Numbered from the stretch's first letter, positions 51,620 to 62,515 are shown. The stretch is 64,000 nucleotides of DNA from Prado023 sp963788325 (GCA_963788325.1 CAWBGJ010000009.1:1-64000), one strand, 5' to 3'. Made by a program: numbers and translations. Notes: generated from the letters alone by a model not told the origin.

Positions 51620-53610
51620 CACCCTGTCCAACTGCCACGAGACACCCGGGCCCCAGGCCAGCCGGGGGCCCCGCGGGTCGCCCTCGTGGGCAGTCCCAAC
51701 TCCGGCAAGTCCACGCTCTTCAACGCCCTGACCGGCTCCGGGCGGGCCGTGGGCAACTACCCGGGCACCAGCGTCGAGGTGGGGTCGGGGCGCTGGCTCG
51801 ACCCAGCTCTGGGCGAGGTGGCCCTGACCGACCTGCCCGGTGCCTACTCCCTGGACCCGATCTCGCCCGACGAGGCACTCACCGCGGACCTGCTGCGCGG
51901 CGGAGATCAGGTCGATGCCGTGGTCGTCGTCTGCGATGCAGCCCACCTCGGACGGTCCCTGGTCCTTGCCGCCCACGTGCGCCTGCTGCCCGTGCGCGTG
52001 GTCGTCGCACTGACCATGTCCGACCTCGCCGCGCGCCGCGGGGTGCGCGTCGACGAGCAGGCACTGGCCCACGCGCTGGGCGTGGCCGTGGTGCGGATCG
52101 ACCCGCGCCGGCGTGAGGTGCACGCACTGGCCGAGGCTGTGCGCGAGGTGCTGGCCTCCCCGCAGCGCCGGCCACTGGACCTTGCCCCGGAGGTCAGCGC
52201 GGGGTGCGGGGCCGACTGCCCCGAGGACTGCAGCAACTGCCCGCCCACCCAGGTGCGTGACCTGACGGCCGCCATCGAGGCCGAGGACGAGGACCTGGCC
52301 CAGGCCGAGGCACTGTTCACCTGGGTCACCGACACGACCGCCCGGGTCAGCAGTCATGACGACGCGACACGCCAGAACTGGACCGACCGGATCGACCGCT
52401 GGGCCACTGCGCCGCTGGTGGGTCCCCTGCTGTTCCTGGCCGTGATGTGGGCGGTGTTCGCCGCGACGACCACGGTGGCCGCGCCCCTGCAGGACGCGCT
52501 CGATGCACTGTTCAGCGGGCCGGTGACCGACGCCACCACCGCGGTCCTCGGGCGCCGTCGGCCTCGGCGGCACGCTCGTGGAGGGCTTCGTCGTCAACGG
52601 CCTGATCGGCGGCGTCGGGATGCTGCTGACGTTCCTGCCACTGATGGCGATCATGTTCGCGCTGCTGTCGCTGCTCGAGGACTCCGGCTACATGGCCCGC
52701 GCCGCGGTCGTGACCGACCGACTGATGGGCCGGCTCGGCCTGCCCGGTCGCGCATTCCTGCCGCTGGTCGTCGGGTTCGGCTGCAACGTGCCGGCGATCT
52801 CGGCGGTGCGCGTGCTGCCCGATGCCCGCCATCGGCTGCTCACCGCGCTGCTGGTGCCGTTCACGTCCTGCTCGGCGCGGTTGACCGTGTACGTCATGGT
52901 GGCCGCGACGTTCTTCCCGCAACAGCGCCGGCACCGTCGTGTTCGTCATGTACCTGACCAGCATCCTGCTGGTCGTCCTCGGCGGGCTGCTGCTGCGCTC
53001 GACGCTGATCCGGTCGATGGGCTCCGACCCACTCGATGCTGGACCTGCCGCCCTACCAACGTCCGGCCCTGGACGCCTGCTGGTCGACGCGACCTGGATG
53101 CGGCTGCGCGGGTTCCTGCAGACGGCCTCGGGGATCATCGTGGCCACGGTCGCGGTCGTCTGGGTGCTCGGCGTGATCCCGGCTCCCGGCGTCACCGGGA
53201 CACTCGGCGACGTGCCGATCGCCGACAGCCTGTACGCGTGGATCTCCGAGCAGGTCGCAGTGCTGTTCACCCCGACCGGGTTCGCAGAGTGGCACGCGGT
53301 GGGCGCGTTGATCGTGGGCTTCGTGGCCAAGGAGGCGGTCATCTCCTCGTGGGCCCAGACCTACCCGGCGGGCGCGGACCTGTCCACCTCGGTCTACGCC
53401 GACTTCGTTGCCAGTTCCGGTGGGCACCCGCAGGCCGCGGCTGCCGCGTTCCTGGTGTTCCTGCTGGCCTACACCCCGTGCGTGGCGACCCTCGCGGTGC
53501 AGAAGCGCCAGATCGGTACCCGCTGGATGATGGTGGGCATCGGGATGCAGTTCACGCTGGCCTGGCTGTTGGCCGTGGCCGTGTTCCAGGTGGGGGTGCT
53601 GCTCACATGA
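51612..53610 (+). CDS. feoB: Ferrous iron transporter FeoB (frameshifted)
   Basis: A GTPase-coupled Fe(II) importer, about 665 residues. G1 VALVGSPNSGKSTLFNALTG, G3 LTDLPGAYSL, then a Cys-rich spacer (GCGADCPEDCSNCPP), and the Gate regions GVGMLLTFLPLMAIMFALLSLLEDSGYMAR and GFVAKEAVISSWAQTYP. Breaks include CTC-g-GGC (about 52551), CCG-c-AAC (52920) and CTC-g-ATG (53035), all at codon boundaries. Start ATG 51612 overlaps feoA, and the stop overlaps feoC by ATGA. Confidence 0.95.
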
Positions 53611-53908
53611 GCGCCTCCCAGGCACGTGCCGTCGTCCCGTCGTTGACCGACGTCCTGGCGGCGTGGCCGCTGGCGCTGGATCGACCGACGAGGTCGCGCG
53701 GCGTACGGGCGCCACCCCTGAGGTGGCTGAGACCGCGCTGACGACGCTGGCAGCGGCCGGGCGGATCCGGCCGATCACTGGTGTTCGCCGCCGCGTGCAC
53801 CGACGACGGGTGCGGATCGTGTACGTCGACAAGCTGGGCTGCGCGTCGGCCGGCGTCGGGTCCCTGGTCGGGTCCGGGCTCACGGCCTGGCGCGTCATCG
53901 AACGCTGA
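53607..53908 (+). CDS. feoC: FeoC-like small winged-helix protein (frameshifted)
   Basis: About 100 residues. A winged-helix pattern SLTDVLAAWPLAL then STDEVARRTGATPEVAETALTTLAAAGRIRPI is followed by a Cys-containing stretch (CTDDGCGSC in one frame). FeoC proteins modulate FeoB and may bind an Fe-S cluster or oxygen-labile metal. Two breaks make the C-terminus uncertain; the stop at 53908 is the best candidate. Coupled to feoB by a 4-bp overlap. Confidence 0.7.
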
Positions 53909-54063
53909 GGTCGACCTCGGTTCGCCACCGGTCGCCGGATCAACGCCCGTTCGAACACAACTCGGCGAAGTTCACGCGGGGGTGGGTGCCGACAGTCGCC
54001 CAGCGTCTGTGCGGGCGGGATTGGAGCGGCCACACCCGCTCACTCGCCCGGTCCGAGCGGCCC

Positions 54064-54609
54064 TCAACTCGCTGCGGTGACCGACCCCGCCGCGAGGACA
54101 CGGCGCTCGTGCTCGAGCAGCCACGCCTTGGCGTCCATCCCGCCGGCGAACCCGGTCAGCGCCCCGGAGGAAGCGACCACCCGGTGACACGGCACGATTA
54201 TCGAGATCGGGTTGCGACCGTTGGCCGCCCCGACCGCTCGCGCCTTGGCCGGATCGCCGAGGGCTGCGGCCTGCTCGCGGTAGCTGATGGTCCGCCCGAA
54301 CGGGATCTGCCGCAGCACGTCCCACGCACGGCGCTGGAAGTGCGTCCCCGCGGAGTCGAGGGCGTACGTCGAAGGTCCGCCGGTCGCCGGCGAAGTACTG
54401 CTCCAATTGCTCGGTGCCCGTCGAGGTGCGCCTGGCCCGATGGGGCGGACCGGCGACATCGGCCGGCACGCCGACCGAACGAGCGACGCGCGAGCCGTCC
54501 TCGTCGGGCCACAGAACCGCACGCAGACCAGCCGGGCTCGCGACCAGTTGCAGGACGCCGATCGGGCTGCTGATCATCCGGCGCACCAGCCCGGGGCCGT
54601 CTCGCTCAT
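54064..54609 (-). CDS. ogt: Methylated-DNA-protein-cysteine methyltransferase Ogt (frameshifted)
   Basis: Repairs O6-alkylguanine by suicide transfer to its active Cys. The active site is ISIIVPCHRVVASSGALTGFAGGMDAKAWLLEHE, and the DNA-binding block FGRTISYREQAAALGDPAKARAVGAANGRNP precedes it. The N-terminus SSPIGVLQLVASPAGL lies in another frame. ATG 54609 overlaps the alkA stop by 4 bp. As in mycobacteria, ogt follows ada-alkA. Confidence 0.92.
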
Positions 54610-56294
54610 CGGGGGTCTCCAGCCGTCGTCGTGGGGGTGGGGTCAAGGGGTCGGTGCGGTCGAGGGGGCGGTGGGACCGACGGCGTTCGCGCCCTCCCGG
54701 ATCCGGACGCGGATGAGTCCTGGGCGCAGGCAGCGCCCGGGGTGCCCGGGGCTCGGTCGTTGTCGCGCGCCGAGTCGGCGAGGCTCGCCCACAGGTGGGC
54801 CACCGCGTACGAACGCCACGGTCGCCAGGCGTGCGCGGCCTGCTCGATCGCCCGTGGTGCGTCGTCCGGGCCGCCCAGCGCGGCGACCGCGTGGCGCACG
54901 CCGAGGTCACTGGCCAGCATGATGTCCGGGTCCCCGAGTCCGCGCATCGCGACATACGCCGTCGTCCACGGCCCGATCCCGGCGAAGCCCTGCAAGCCGC
55001 TCAGCCACCTCGACCCGGTCCACCCCGGGATCCAGGCACGAGGCTGCCCTCGGCCAGCGCCCGGCACACCCCGACCAGCGCGGCGCCCCGAGCGCGCGGC
55101 ATCGACAACGCCCCCGGATCGGCCTGCGGCCAGACCGCTGCGCGGTCGGGAACACGTGAGTCAGGTCCGGATCGGCCAGCGCAGAGGACCCTGGCCGTGC
55201 GCGGCGACGAACCGACCGACGACGGTCCGGGCGCCCGCGACGCTGACCTGCTGGCCGACGATCGCGCGCACGACGATCTCGTGCGGATCGACACTGCCCG
55301 GAGATGCGCAGCCCCGGTCGCGCGGCCACGAGCGGGCCGAGCATCGGATCGTCGCCGAGCACCTCGGCGACCGCGACCGGGTCTGCGTCGAGGTCGAACA
55401 ACCGCCGGACCCGGGCCACCCCGGCCGCCAGGTCGCGCAGGTCCCCGAGGTGGAACTCCGCCTGGAGGCCGCCGGCGCCCGCTGCACCCCCACGGTGGCG
55501 TGCCCGTGCGGAAGCGCAACGTGCGCCGGTAGGTAGGCTCCGTCCCACATCTCGAGACCGGGCAGGGCCCGTTCGCCCAGGAAGGCCAGGATGCTGTCGG
55601 GGTCGAATGGCTCCCGCGCCGCGAGGCGCACCCGGATCGGCATCGCCGGCCGATGTGCCGCATCCCCGCCGCCGGGACCCACGACAGCCTGCGCACCCGA
55701 GTCGGACGACCGGACGTTCTCGGCGCCGGCGGGCCGGACTCGCGCGCGCAGGGCGGTCGGCGACTGGCCGTAGACGCTGGCCATCGTGTCGTTGAACGAT
55801 CGGATGCTGCCGAACCCAGCCGCCCACGCGACCTCGCCGGCGGGCAGCGGCGTCGTCTCGAGCAGGATGCGCGCCGTGTGGGCACGCTGCGTGCGCGCGA
55901 TCGCCAACGGACCGGCACCGAGTTCCTGCGTGACGAGTCGGTTGAGGTGGCGCTCGCTGTAGCCAAGGCTCGCTGCGAGGCCAGCCACCCCGAGCCGCTC
56001 GACAGCCCCGTCGGCGACCAGGCGCATCGCACGCGCCACCAGGTCGCCGCGCACGTTCCACTCCACGGACCCCGGCACCGCGTCAGGTCGGCAGCGTCGA
56101 CAGGCCCGGAAGCCCTCGCGCTGGGCCGCGGCGGGCGTCCGGAAGAAGGTGGCGTTGACCCGCTTCGGGGTGAGCGCCGGGCAGCTGGGGCGGCAGTAGA
56201 TCCCCGTCGTGCGCACCGCAGTGTAGAACGACCCGTCGAATCGGGCATCGCGGCTGGCGACTGCCCGGTAGCAGCGCTCGTGGTCGAGGTCCAT
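54606..56294 (-). CDS. alkA: AdaA-AlkA fusion: alkylation sensor and 3-methyladenine glycosylase (frameshifted)
   Basis: N-terminus (MDLDHERCYRAVASRDARFDGSFYTAV) is the Ada zinc domain with the four Cys ligands in YCRPSCPA and ACRRCRPD. An AraC-type helix-turn-helix follows (GVAGLAASLGYSERHLNRLVTQELG and AGFGSIRSFNDTMASVYG). The C-terminal AlkA part has LPVRLAAREPFD-like beta elements, IVVRAIVGQQVSVAGARTV and the HhH-GPD motif LQGFAGIGPWTTAYVAMRGLGDPD with catalytic Asp in ASDLGV. About six breaks. A sensor domain lets methylated Ada activate the operon. Confidence 0.9.
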
Positions 56295-56316
56295 GCCGCC
56301 ATCCTCCCCTATCCCA

Positions 56317-56333
56317 CTGCCATGCACTGGCAG
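56317..56333 (-). promoter_or_regulatory. Inverted repeat upstream of ada-alkA
   Basis: CTGCCA-TGCAC-TGGCAG, 6-bp arms with a 5-bp spacer, 22 bp upstream of the ada-alkA start. Its position suits an activator or repressor site, possibly for the Ada HTH itself, but no consensus is available to test. Confidence 0.35.
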
Positions 56334-56378
56334 GAATCGGACGCGACGATCGGACGTAGTCGAGCGGCCCGGGGAGCG

Positions 56379-57158
56379 TCAGGGCTCAGGGGTCGAGCCA
56401 CGCTCGAGCGCCGGCGCCGGGACTCCGCGGAACCGATACGGCTGCGCGGGGTGGCCGTACTGCAGCAGCCACGCCTCCCCGGCCCGATCGGACTCCAGCG
56501 CCGCAGCGACCGCCGACACCACGTCGGCCACCTGCATCAGGGGCACCTCCATGGCGGCGAGCGCGTCGCGGACCCGATCCACGATCGCCGTGTCGGTGAA
56601 GCCGGGGCAGACGGCGTTGACCACGATGCCCGCAGGGGCCAGCCCCGGCCCGATCGACCGGACGAGGTTCACGACCGCCGCCTTGTTGGCGGCGTAGACC
56701 GGGTCCATCGGCACAGGTGCCAGGCCCGCGAGACTGGCCACAGCCACGATCCGCCCGCCGCCCCGGGCGCGCAGCGCGGGCAGGGCTGCCGCTACCCCGA
56801 ACACGACCCCGTCGAGGTTCACGCCCATGGCCCGCCGGTAGGCCGCCTCGTCGAACGCCTCGAGGGTGAAGCCACTGTCGATGCCGGCGTTCAGCACGAC
56901 GATGTCCAGGCCTCCGAAGACGTCCACCGCGGCCGCCACGGCAGCGTGGTTGTCGGCAAGGACGCTCACGTCGCAGCGGATCGCCCAACCCCCGATCGAG
57001 TCGGCGACAGCCCGCGCACCGGCCTCGTCGATGTCGGCCACCACCACCCGAGCGCCGGAGTCCGCGAGCATCCGGCATACCCCGGCGCCGATGCCGGCGG
57101 CACCACCGGTGACCAGCGCGACGCGACCGGCCCACGGCCCGGGAGCTGGGTCTGCCAT
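56379..57158 (-). CDS. Short-chain dehydrogenase/reductase
   Basis: Intact, 259 residues. Cofactor motif VTGGAAGIGAGVCRML, NAG motif VVLNAGIDSG, catalytic Ser in GRIVAVASLAG, and YxxxK as YAANKAAVV. Substrate unknown. It is divergent from the acyl-CoA dehydrogenase at 57273, a common pairing in fatty-acid or steroid-side-chain gene clusters. Confidence 0.92.
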   Translation of the reverse strand: MADPAPGPWAGRVALVTGGAAGIGAGVCRMLADSGARVVVADIDEAGARAVADSIGGWAIRCDVSVLADNHAAVAAAVDVFGGLDIVVLNAGIDSGFTLEAFDEAAYRRAMGVNLDGVVFGVAAALPALRARGGGRIVAVASLAGLAPVPMDPVYAANKAAVVNLVRSIGPGLAPAGIVVNAVCPGFTDTAIVDRVRDALAAMEVPLMQVADVVSAVAAALESDRAGEAWLLQYGHPAQPYRFRGVPAPALERGSTPEP

Positions 57159-57272
57159 GGGTACTCCTCTGCGCCGAGCACACCGGGAGTGGGACGATGC
57201 CAACGTACCAACGCGCACCCGCGCGCCACCCCCGCGGGTGCGCACCGCCGCACGCGAACGGATGGAGCAGCG

Positions 57273-58499
57273 ATGGACTTCCAAGCCAGCCCCCGCGCCA
57301 CCGAGTACCTCACACGGCTCCAGGTGTTCATGGACGATGAGGTGTTCCCCGCGGAGCCTGTGTACGGCGAACAGCGCCGGGCGTCGGCGGCGGCCGGGCA
57401 GCCCCACGCACTGCCGCCGGTGATCGAGGAGCTCAAGTCCCGGGCGCGTGCCGCCGGGCTGTGGAACCTGTTCCTGCCCGACAGCGCCGACCCCGCCCAC
57501 GGCCTGACCGTGTTGGACTATGCCCCCCTCGCCGAGCTGTCGGGCTGGTCCCCCGAGCTCGCCCCGGAGGCGATCAACTGCGCCGCACCGGACACCGGCA
57601 ACATGGAGATCCTGCACATGTTCGGCACGCCGGAGCAGAAGGAGCAGTGGCTCGAGCCGCTGCTGGCCGGTGACATCCGCTCGGCGTTCTCGATGACCGA
57701 GCCCGAGGTGGCCAGCAGCGACGCACGCAACATCACGACCTCGATCCGTCGCGACGGCGATACGTACGTGATCAACGGCCGCAAGTGGTGGAGCACCGGC
57801 GCGAACGACCCGCGCTGCCGGGTCCTGATCGTCATGGGCAAGACCGATCCCGGGGCCGACGTGTACCACCAGCAGTCGATGGTGCTGGTCCCGATCGATG
57901 CCCCCGGGGTGCAGATCGTGCGCAGCGTCCCGGTGTTCGGCTACCACGACCAGCATGGCCACGCCGAGATCACGTTCACCGATGTGCGCGTGCCCGTCAC
58001 GAACGTGCTCGGCGACGAGGGCTCCGGGTTCGCCATCGCCCAGGCCCGCCTGGGCCCGGGACGCATCCACCACTGCATGCGCGCGATCGGCATGGCCGAG
58101 CGGGCGCTGGACCTGATGTGCCGGCGCTCGATCGAGCGGGTGGCGTTCGGCAAGCCGCTGGCCCGCCAGGGTGTGGTGCAGGAGTGGATCGCCGAGTCGC
58201 GGATCGAGATCGAGCAGGCGCGTCTGCTCACCCTCAAGGCGGCCTGGATGATCGACAACGTCGGGGCCAAGGGCGCGCGCAAGGAGATCGCGGCGATCAA
58301 GGTGGTGGCGCCGCGGATGGCCCTGGAGGTGGTCGACCGGGCGATCCAGGTGCACGGCGGCGCCGGGGTCAGCGACGACACCCCGCTGGCGATGATGTGG
58401 GCGGGCCTGCGCTCGCTGCGGATCGCCGACGGACCCGACGAGGTGCACCTGCGTGACGTCGCGCGGTTGGAGCTGCGCCCCCTGGTGGCCCCCCGATGA
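57273..58499 (+). CDS. Acyl-CoA dehydrogenase
   Basis: Intact, 408 residues. FAD/acyl-CoA motifs: SAFSMTEPEVASSDARNI, INGRKWWSTGANDPRC, and RGRFAFGKPLARQGVVQEWIAESRIEIEQARLL-type C-terminal block with QVHGGAGVSDDTPLAMMWAGLR. It starts MDFQASPRATEYLTRL. It is translationally coupled to the phosphotransferase (ATGA overlap), a fixed pair in actinobacterial lipid catabolism. Confidence 0.95.
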   Translation: MDFQASPRATEYLTRLQVFMDDEVFPAEPVYGEQRRASAAAGQPHALPPVIEELKSRARAAGLWNLFLPDSADPAHGLTVLDYAPLAELSGWSPELAPEAINCAAPDTGNMEILHMFGTPEQKEQWLEPLLAGDIRSAFSMTEPEVASSDARNITTSIRRDGDTYVINGRKWWSTGANDPRCRVLIVMGKTDPGADVYHQQSMVLVPIDAPGVQIVRSVPVFGYHDQHGHAEITFTDVRVPVTNVLGDEGSGFAIAQARLGPGRIHHCMRAIGMAERALDLMCRRSIERVAFGKPLARQGVVQEWIAESRIEIEQARLLTLKAAWMIDNVGAKGARKEIAAIKVVAPRMALEVVDRAIQVHGGAGVSDDTPLAMMWAGLRSLRIADGPDEVHLRDVARLELRPLVAPR

Positions 58500-59600
58500 C
58501 CGGCCCCGAGACTGACACAGTCCGCAGGCGCGCCCGAGCCCTACGAGATCGAGGGAGCCGGCGCGGTCCGCGAGGAGGACGCCTTCGACGTGTCGGCCAT
58601 CGACGCCTGGCTACGCACCCAGCTGGCAGACCTCGCCCCGGGGCTGCCGGCCGTCCTGCAGTTCGCCGGAGGCGCCTCGAACCTGACGTTCGCGCTGCGC
58701 TACCCGGGCCGCGACCTGGTGCTGCGCCGCCCGCCCGCGGGCCAGAAGGCGGCCGGCGCCCACGACATGCACCGCGAGTTCGAGATCCAGCGGATGCTGG
58801 CGCCCTCCTACCCGGCGGTGCCGACATGGTCGGCCACTGCTCCGACGAGGCGGTCCTGGGCTCGCAGTTCTACGTGATGGACCACGTGCCCGGGCTGATC
58901 CTGCGCGGGGACCTGCCCGACGGCCTGACCCTGGGCCCCGCGACCGCCCGGGACCTCGCTCTGGGCATGTTCGACGCACTGGCCGACCTGCACTCGGTGG
59001 AGGTGAAGGCGACGGGCCTGGACACGTTCTACCGGGGCGCCGGGCTACGTGCAGCGGCAGGTCGAGGGCTGGTCGGGCCGCTACCGGGCCGCACGGACCG
59101 ATGACGTCCCCGACGCGCAGGACGTGATGGCATGGCTGGCTGCCCACCAACCCGCGGATGTCGGCACCCGGCTCATCCATGGCGACTGGCGCTTCGACAA
59201 CTTGGTGCTCGACCCCGATGACCTCTCGAGCGTCCGTGCGGTGCTCGACTGGGAGATGGCAACCGTGGGTGATCCGCTGATGGATCTCGGGGCATCGTTG
59301 GCGTACTGGGTGCAGGGCGACGACGACCCTGTGTTCCAGGCGTTCCGCCGCCAGCCCTCGAACCTTGCCGGCATGCCCACGCGCGACGAGGTCGTCGCGC
59401 ACTACCTGGCCCGGACCGGGCTGACGCTGCCGGACGCCGGCTGGACGTTCTACGAGGTGTTCGGCCTGTTCCGCCTCGCTGTGATCGCGCAGCAGATCTG
59501 GTACCGATACAGCGCGGGGCAGACCCGCAATCCGGCATTCGCCCAGTTCGGCGCTGCGGTGACCTATCTCATCATCCGGGCGCGCGGACTGATCGCCTGA
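58496..59600 (+). CDS. Acyl-CoA-dehydrogenase-associated phosphotransferase (frameshifted)
   Basis: APH-type kinase fold, about 360 residues. N-lobe VLQFAGGASNLTFALRYPGRDLVLRRPPAG, catalytic HGDWRFDNLVLDP (the Brenner HxDxxxxN motif) and metal-binding LDWEMATVGDPLMDLGA. The homologous pairs with acyl-CoA dehydrogenase phosphorylate unusual fatty acids or sterol side chains. Breaks at about 58555, 58826 and 59045. Confidence 0.85.
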
Positions 59601-59617
59601 CCGACGAGCCGTCCGAG

Positions 59618-59623
59618 TAGCGT
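59618..59623 (+). promoter_or_regulatory. -10 box TAGCGT for a leaderless thioesterase mRNA
   Basis: TAGCGT, seven bases, then ATG at 59631. No SD sequence precedes the start. Confidence 0.45.
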
Positions 59624-59630
59624 GCCGACC

Positions 59631-60050
59631 ATGACCGAAGCCCCCACCCGCGCCGAGCACGAGATCGCGCTCACCGTGCGCGGCTACCACCTCGACCTCT
59701 ACGGGCACGTGAACAACGCCCGCTACCTGGAGTTCCTCGAGGAGGCCCGCTGGGCATGGTTCGAGGATCGCACCGACCTCGAGCGGATCCTCGGCGGTGA
59801 GGTCCAGATGGTCATGGTCCGCCTGGAGATCAACTACCGCTACCCCGCGGGGATCGGCGACCGGCTGGCGATCACGACCCGGCTCGGCGAGGTCCGCACC
59901 CGCAGCGCGGTGTTCCACCAGGAGATCCGCCTGGTCAGCACCAGCGCACCAGTGGTGGATGCCGACATCACGGTCGTGATCGTGGACGACACTGGTCGGG
60001 CGATCCCGATCGAGGGCACCTACCGGGAGTTCCTCGACCAGTTGGCCTGA
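59631..60050 (+). CDS. Acyl-CoA thioesterase, hot-dog 4HBT family
   Basis: Intact, 139 residues. Hot-dog pattern LTVRGYHLDLYGHVNNARYLEFLEEARWAWF and the IGDRLAITTRLGEVRTRSAVFHQEIRL strand block. The Asp in YHLDLYGHVNNA is the catalytic type of YbgC/FatA-like thioesterases. It follows the acyl-CoA dehydrogenase operon and may release fatty acids in the same pathway. Confidence 0.88.
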   Translation: MTEAPTRAEHEIALTVRGYHLDLYGHVNNARYLEFLEEARWAWFEDRTDLERILGGEVQMVMVRLEINYRYPAGIGDRLAITTRLGEVRTRSAVFHQEIRLVSTSAPVVDADITVVIVDDTGRAIPIEGTYREFLDQLA

Positions 60051-60177
60051 CGCCCAGTCCGCCGGCCCGGGAGCCGGTCCGATCTGGGGCAGGGTCCCTG
60101 CGCCCCGACCGGACCGCGGAAGTGTCCAGGAACAGCCACGCCCCCGAAGGTGCCGCGAATCCGCGATGATCGTCGCC

Positions 60178-61856
60178 ATGCCCACGCCCCCCACACCCAC
60201 CCCCGCCCCCGCCACCCGCACATCTGGCCACCGCTGGACCTGGACGACCGGCCGACTGCCGCCGGATCGGCCGGTCACGGTCGACGGTCCCTGGACCGAC
60301 CAGGTCCGACTTCGCGCCAGCAGATCCTGGACCCGCTGCCCGGTCCGGGCGCTCGAGCACACTGCCTCTGACCCACGCACCCGCCACATCGTCACCCACG
60401 CCACTCGACCCTCCCCGACGAGGGCTATCGGCTCGCAGATCTCAGCTGCCGGCATCACGATCACGGCCAGCTCCCCTCGCGGTGCCCTGCAGGCCACCAC
60501 CACCATCCGCCAGCTGCTGCCCGCGCAGGCCTGGCGTGCGACCGCGACCCGCCGCGATGACTGGGCCCTGCCCTGCGTCAGGTCACCGACTCCCCGGCCG
60601 TCGCCCATCGTGGCGTCATGCTCGACGTGAGCCGGCACTTCGCGCCGGTGCCCGAGGGTGCTGCGCTGGATCGAGCTGGCCGCGATGCACCGGCCTGAAT
60701 CGCCTGCACCTGCACCTGACCGACGACCAGGGCTGGCGGCGGCCCTCACACGCGCTACCCGGCCCTGGCCGAGGTGGCCTCGTGCCGCACCGCGAGCTGG
60801 ATCGGGCACAGCCGGAGCATCGAGCCCGACGACCCCACCCGGCTGGACGACACCCCGCACGGCGGGCACTACAGCCATGACGACCTGCGCGAGATGCAGC
60901 GCGCACGCGGCGCGACACGGCATCACGATCATCCCCGAGGTCGACCTGCCCGGACACGCGTGTGCCCTGCTCGCCGGGCGATCCCCGAACTGGCCGTACC
61001 CGGCACCCCGCCCCAGCGGTCGCCACCCACTGGGGACTGCTCGGGCGCACGATCTCGCCACTCGCCCGGGGCCATGCGCATCATCGAGACCCTGCTCGGG
61101 GAGGCGACCGATGCGCTGCCCTCGCCCTACCTGCACATCGGCGGCGACGAGGCCGACCCGACGATGCTGGCGCGATTCGGCCGAGGTGCGCCGTACGCCA
61201 CCCAGCACGGGGGGATCGAGCGACTGCGCGGGGTGGTCAACGCCCAACTGGCCACGATGATCCTCGACCTGGGCCGCACCCCGATCGCTTGGGACGACGC
61301 GTACGTGGCCGGCGGGCTGCCCACCCGAGACCATCGTCATGCCGCGGCGCTCGGCCGAGCTTGGCCTGCACGCTGCGGCTGCCGGGCACGACGTGATCGA
61401 TGGCACCGGTCATGCCCACCTACCTCGACTACGCCGAGGCCGCCGGCCCTGACGAACCGCGGCGATCGGGGCGCCGCGACCGTGGCCGACGTCGCTTCGT
61501 GGACCCCACCGCGTCCCCCGGACGGTTCCGCCGGTCAGGTGCTCGGCGGCCAGGCCCAGCTCTGGGCCGAGTACACCCCGGACCTGGGCGCCCGCGAGTA
61601 CCGGGCGTTCCCGCGCCGAGCGTGCTGGCGGCCAACCTGTGGAGCGGCGCACCGACCGACCTCGCCGCGCAGTCCCCGGCGGTGTTGGCACAGCTCGATC
61701 GGCGGCGGCCCGGCATGTCAACGCCCGCCCGCTGGCCGACCCGCACCGCGGCAGCGCACCGGCACCGGGCGGCGCTCCCCCGTCGGATCCCCGGATGGCC
61801 GAGGGCTGGCCTACCTCGACCTGGCCGCGGCGTATTCCGAACCACCGCCGATGTGA
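60178..61856 (+). CDS. GH20 beta-N-acetylhexosaminidase (heavily frameshifted)
   Basis: About 560 residues when restored. N-terminal GH20b domain then catalytic barrel motifs: GALQATTTIRQLLPAQ, RGVMLDVSRHFAPV, NRLHLHLTDDQGWR, IIPEVDLPGHACALL and YLHIGGDEADPTM with the Asp-Glu catalytic pair, IAWDDAYV and QAQLWAEYTPD. More than eight breaks make it the most damaged gene here. It cleaves terminal GlcNAc from chitin fragments or peptidoglycan. No obvious signal peptide. Confidence 0.85.
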
Positions 61857-62023
61857 GCGCTGTCGTCGTGACTTAGGTCCCCCACGTCGAGGCCTCCTGC
61901 CCCTCTGCGCCCCGTCGGGCATGGGTGATGCTTGAGGTCAGTCGAATGGGCTTCGGTGGTGCGCGTGGCCAGGCCAACAGGCACCGGTGATGCTCACGGC
62001 CAAACCAACGGTGGAGGCGGTGC

Positions 62024-62512
62024 ATGGACAGGTCCCGATCAGACAACGTGACTCTGCCGTCGCCGTCCACGCACGGCGAGATGGCCGCGCGCCGCCGCGG
62101 CGCGGAGTGGGCGCGCGCCCGGGTCGGGCAGGCGATGAGCCGACCGGTGCTGACCATCGATGCCGCCGAGAGCCTGTGGGACGCCTGGCAGCTGCTCAGC
62201 GTCTCGGGCCTGCGGCACCTGGTGGTCGTCGACGACGGCCGCTGCCTGGGGGTGATCTCCGACCGGATGATCCTCACCGACATCCCCGTCAACGCCGAGC
62301 AGATGCGCGCCCGGGTGATCGGGGACCTGCTCTCGCGGGCAGCCGCGCGCACCGTCCGCGACACCGCCGGCCTGGCCGACGTGGCCCGGGTGATGGCCGG
62401 CTACTCGGAGGAGGCCGTCCCTGTCCTCGACGAGCTGGGCCGGTTGGTCGGCGTGGTGACGGGATCGGACCTGGTGCGGTGGTGGGCCGATGACGGGTCC
62501 GAGAAGCCGTAG
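62024..62512 (+). CDS. Two-CBS-domain protein
   Basis: Intact, 162 residues. Tandem CBS domains: VGQAMSRPVLTIDAAESLWDAWQLLSVSGLRHLVVVDDGRCLGVISDR, and VRDTAGLADVARVMAGYSEEAVPVLDELGRLVGVVTGSDLV. Such stand-alone pairs bind adenosyl ligands and regulate partner proteins. Immediately upstream of orn. Confidence 0.85.
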   Translation: MDRSRSDNVTLPSPSTHGEMAARRRGAEWARARVGQAMSRPVLTIDAAESLWDAWQLLSVSGLRHLVVVDDGRCLGVISDRMILTDIPVNAEQMRARVIGDLLSRAAARTVRDTAGLADVARVMAGYSEEAVPVLDELGRLVGVVTGSDLVRWWADDGSEKP

Positions 62513-62515
62513 GCT
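62510..62515 (+). promoter_or_regulatory. -10 box TAGGCT for a leaderless orn mRNA
   Basis: TAGGCT overlaps the CBS gene end, then six bases and the GTG start at 62522. A start without SD indicates a leaderless mRNA. Confidence 0.5.
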
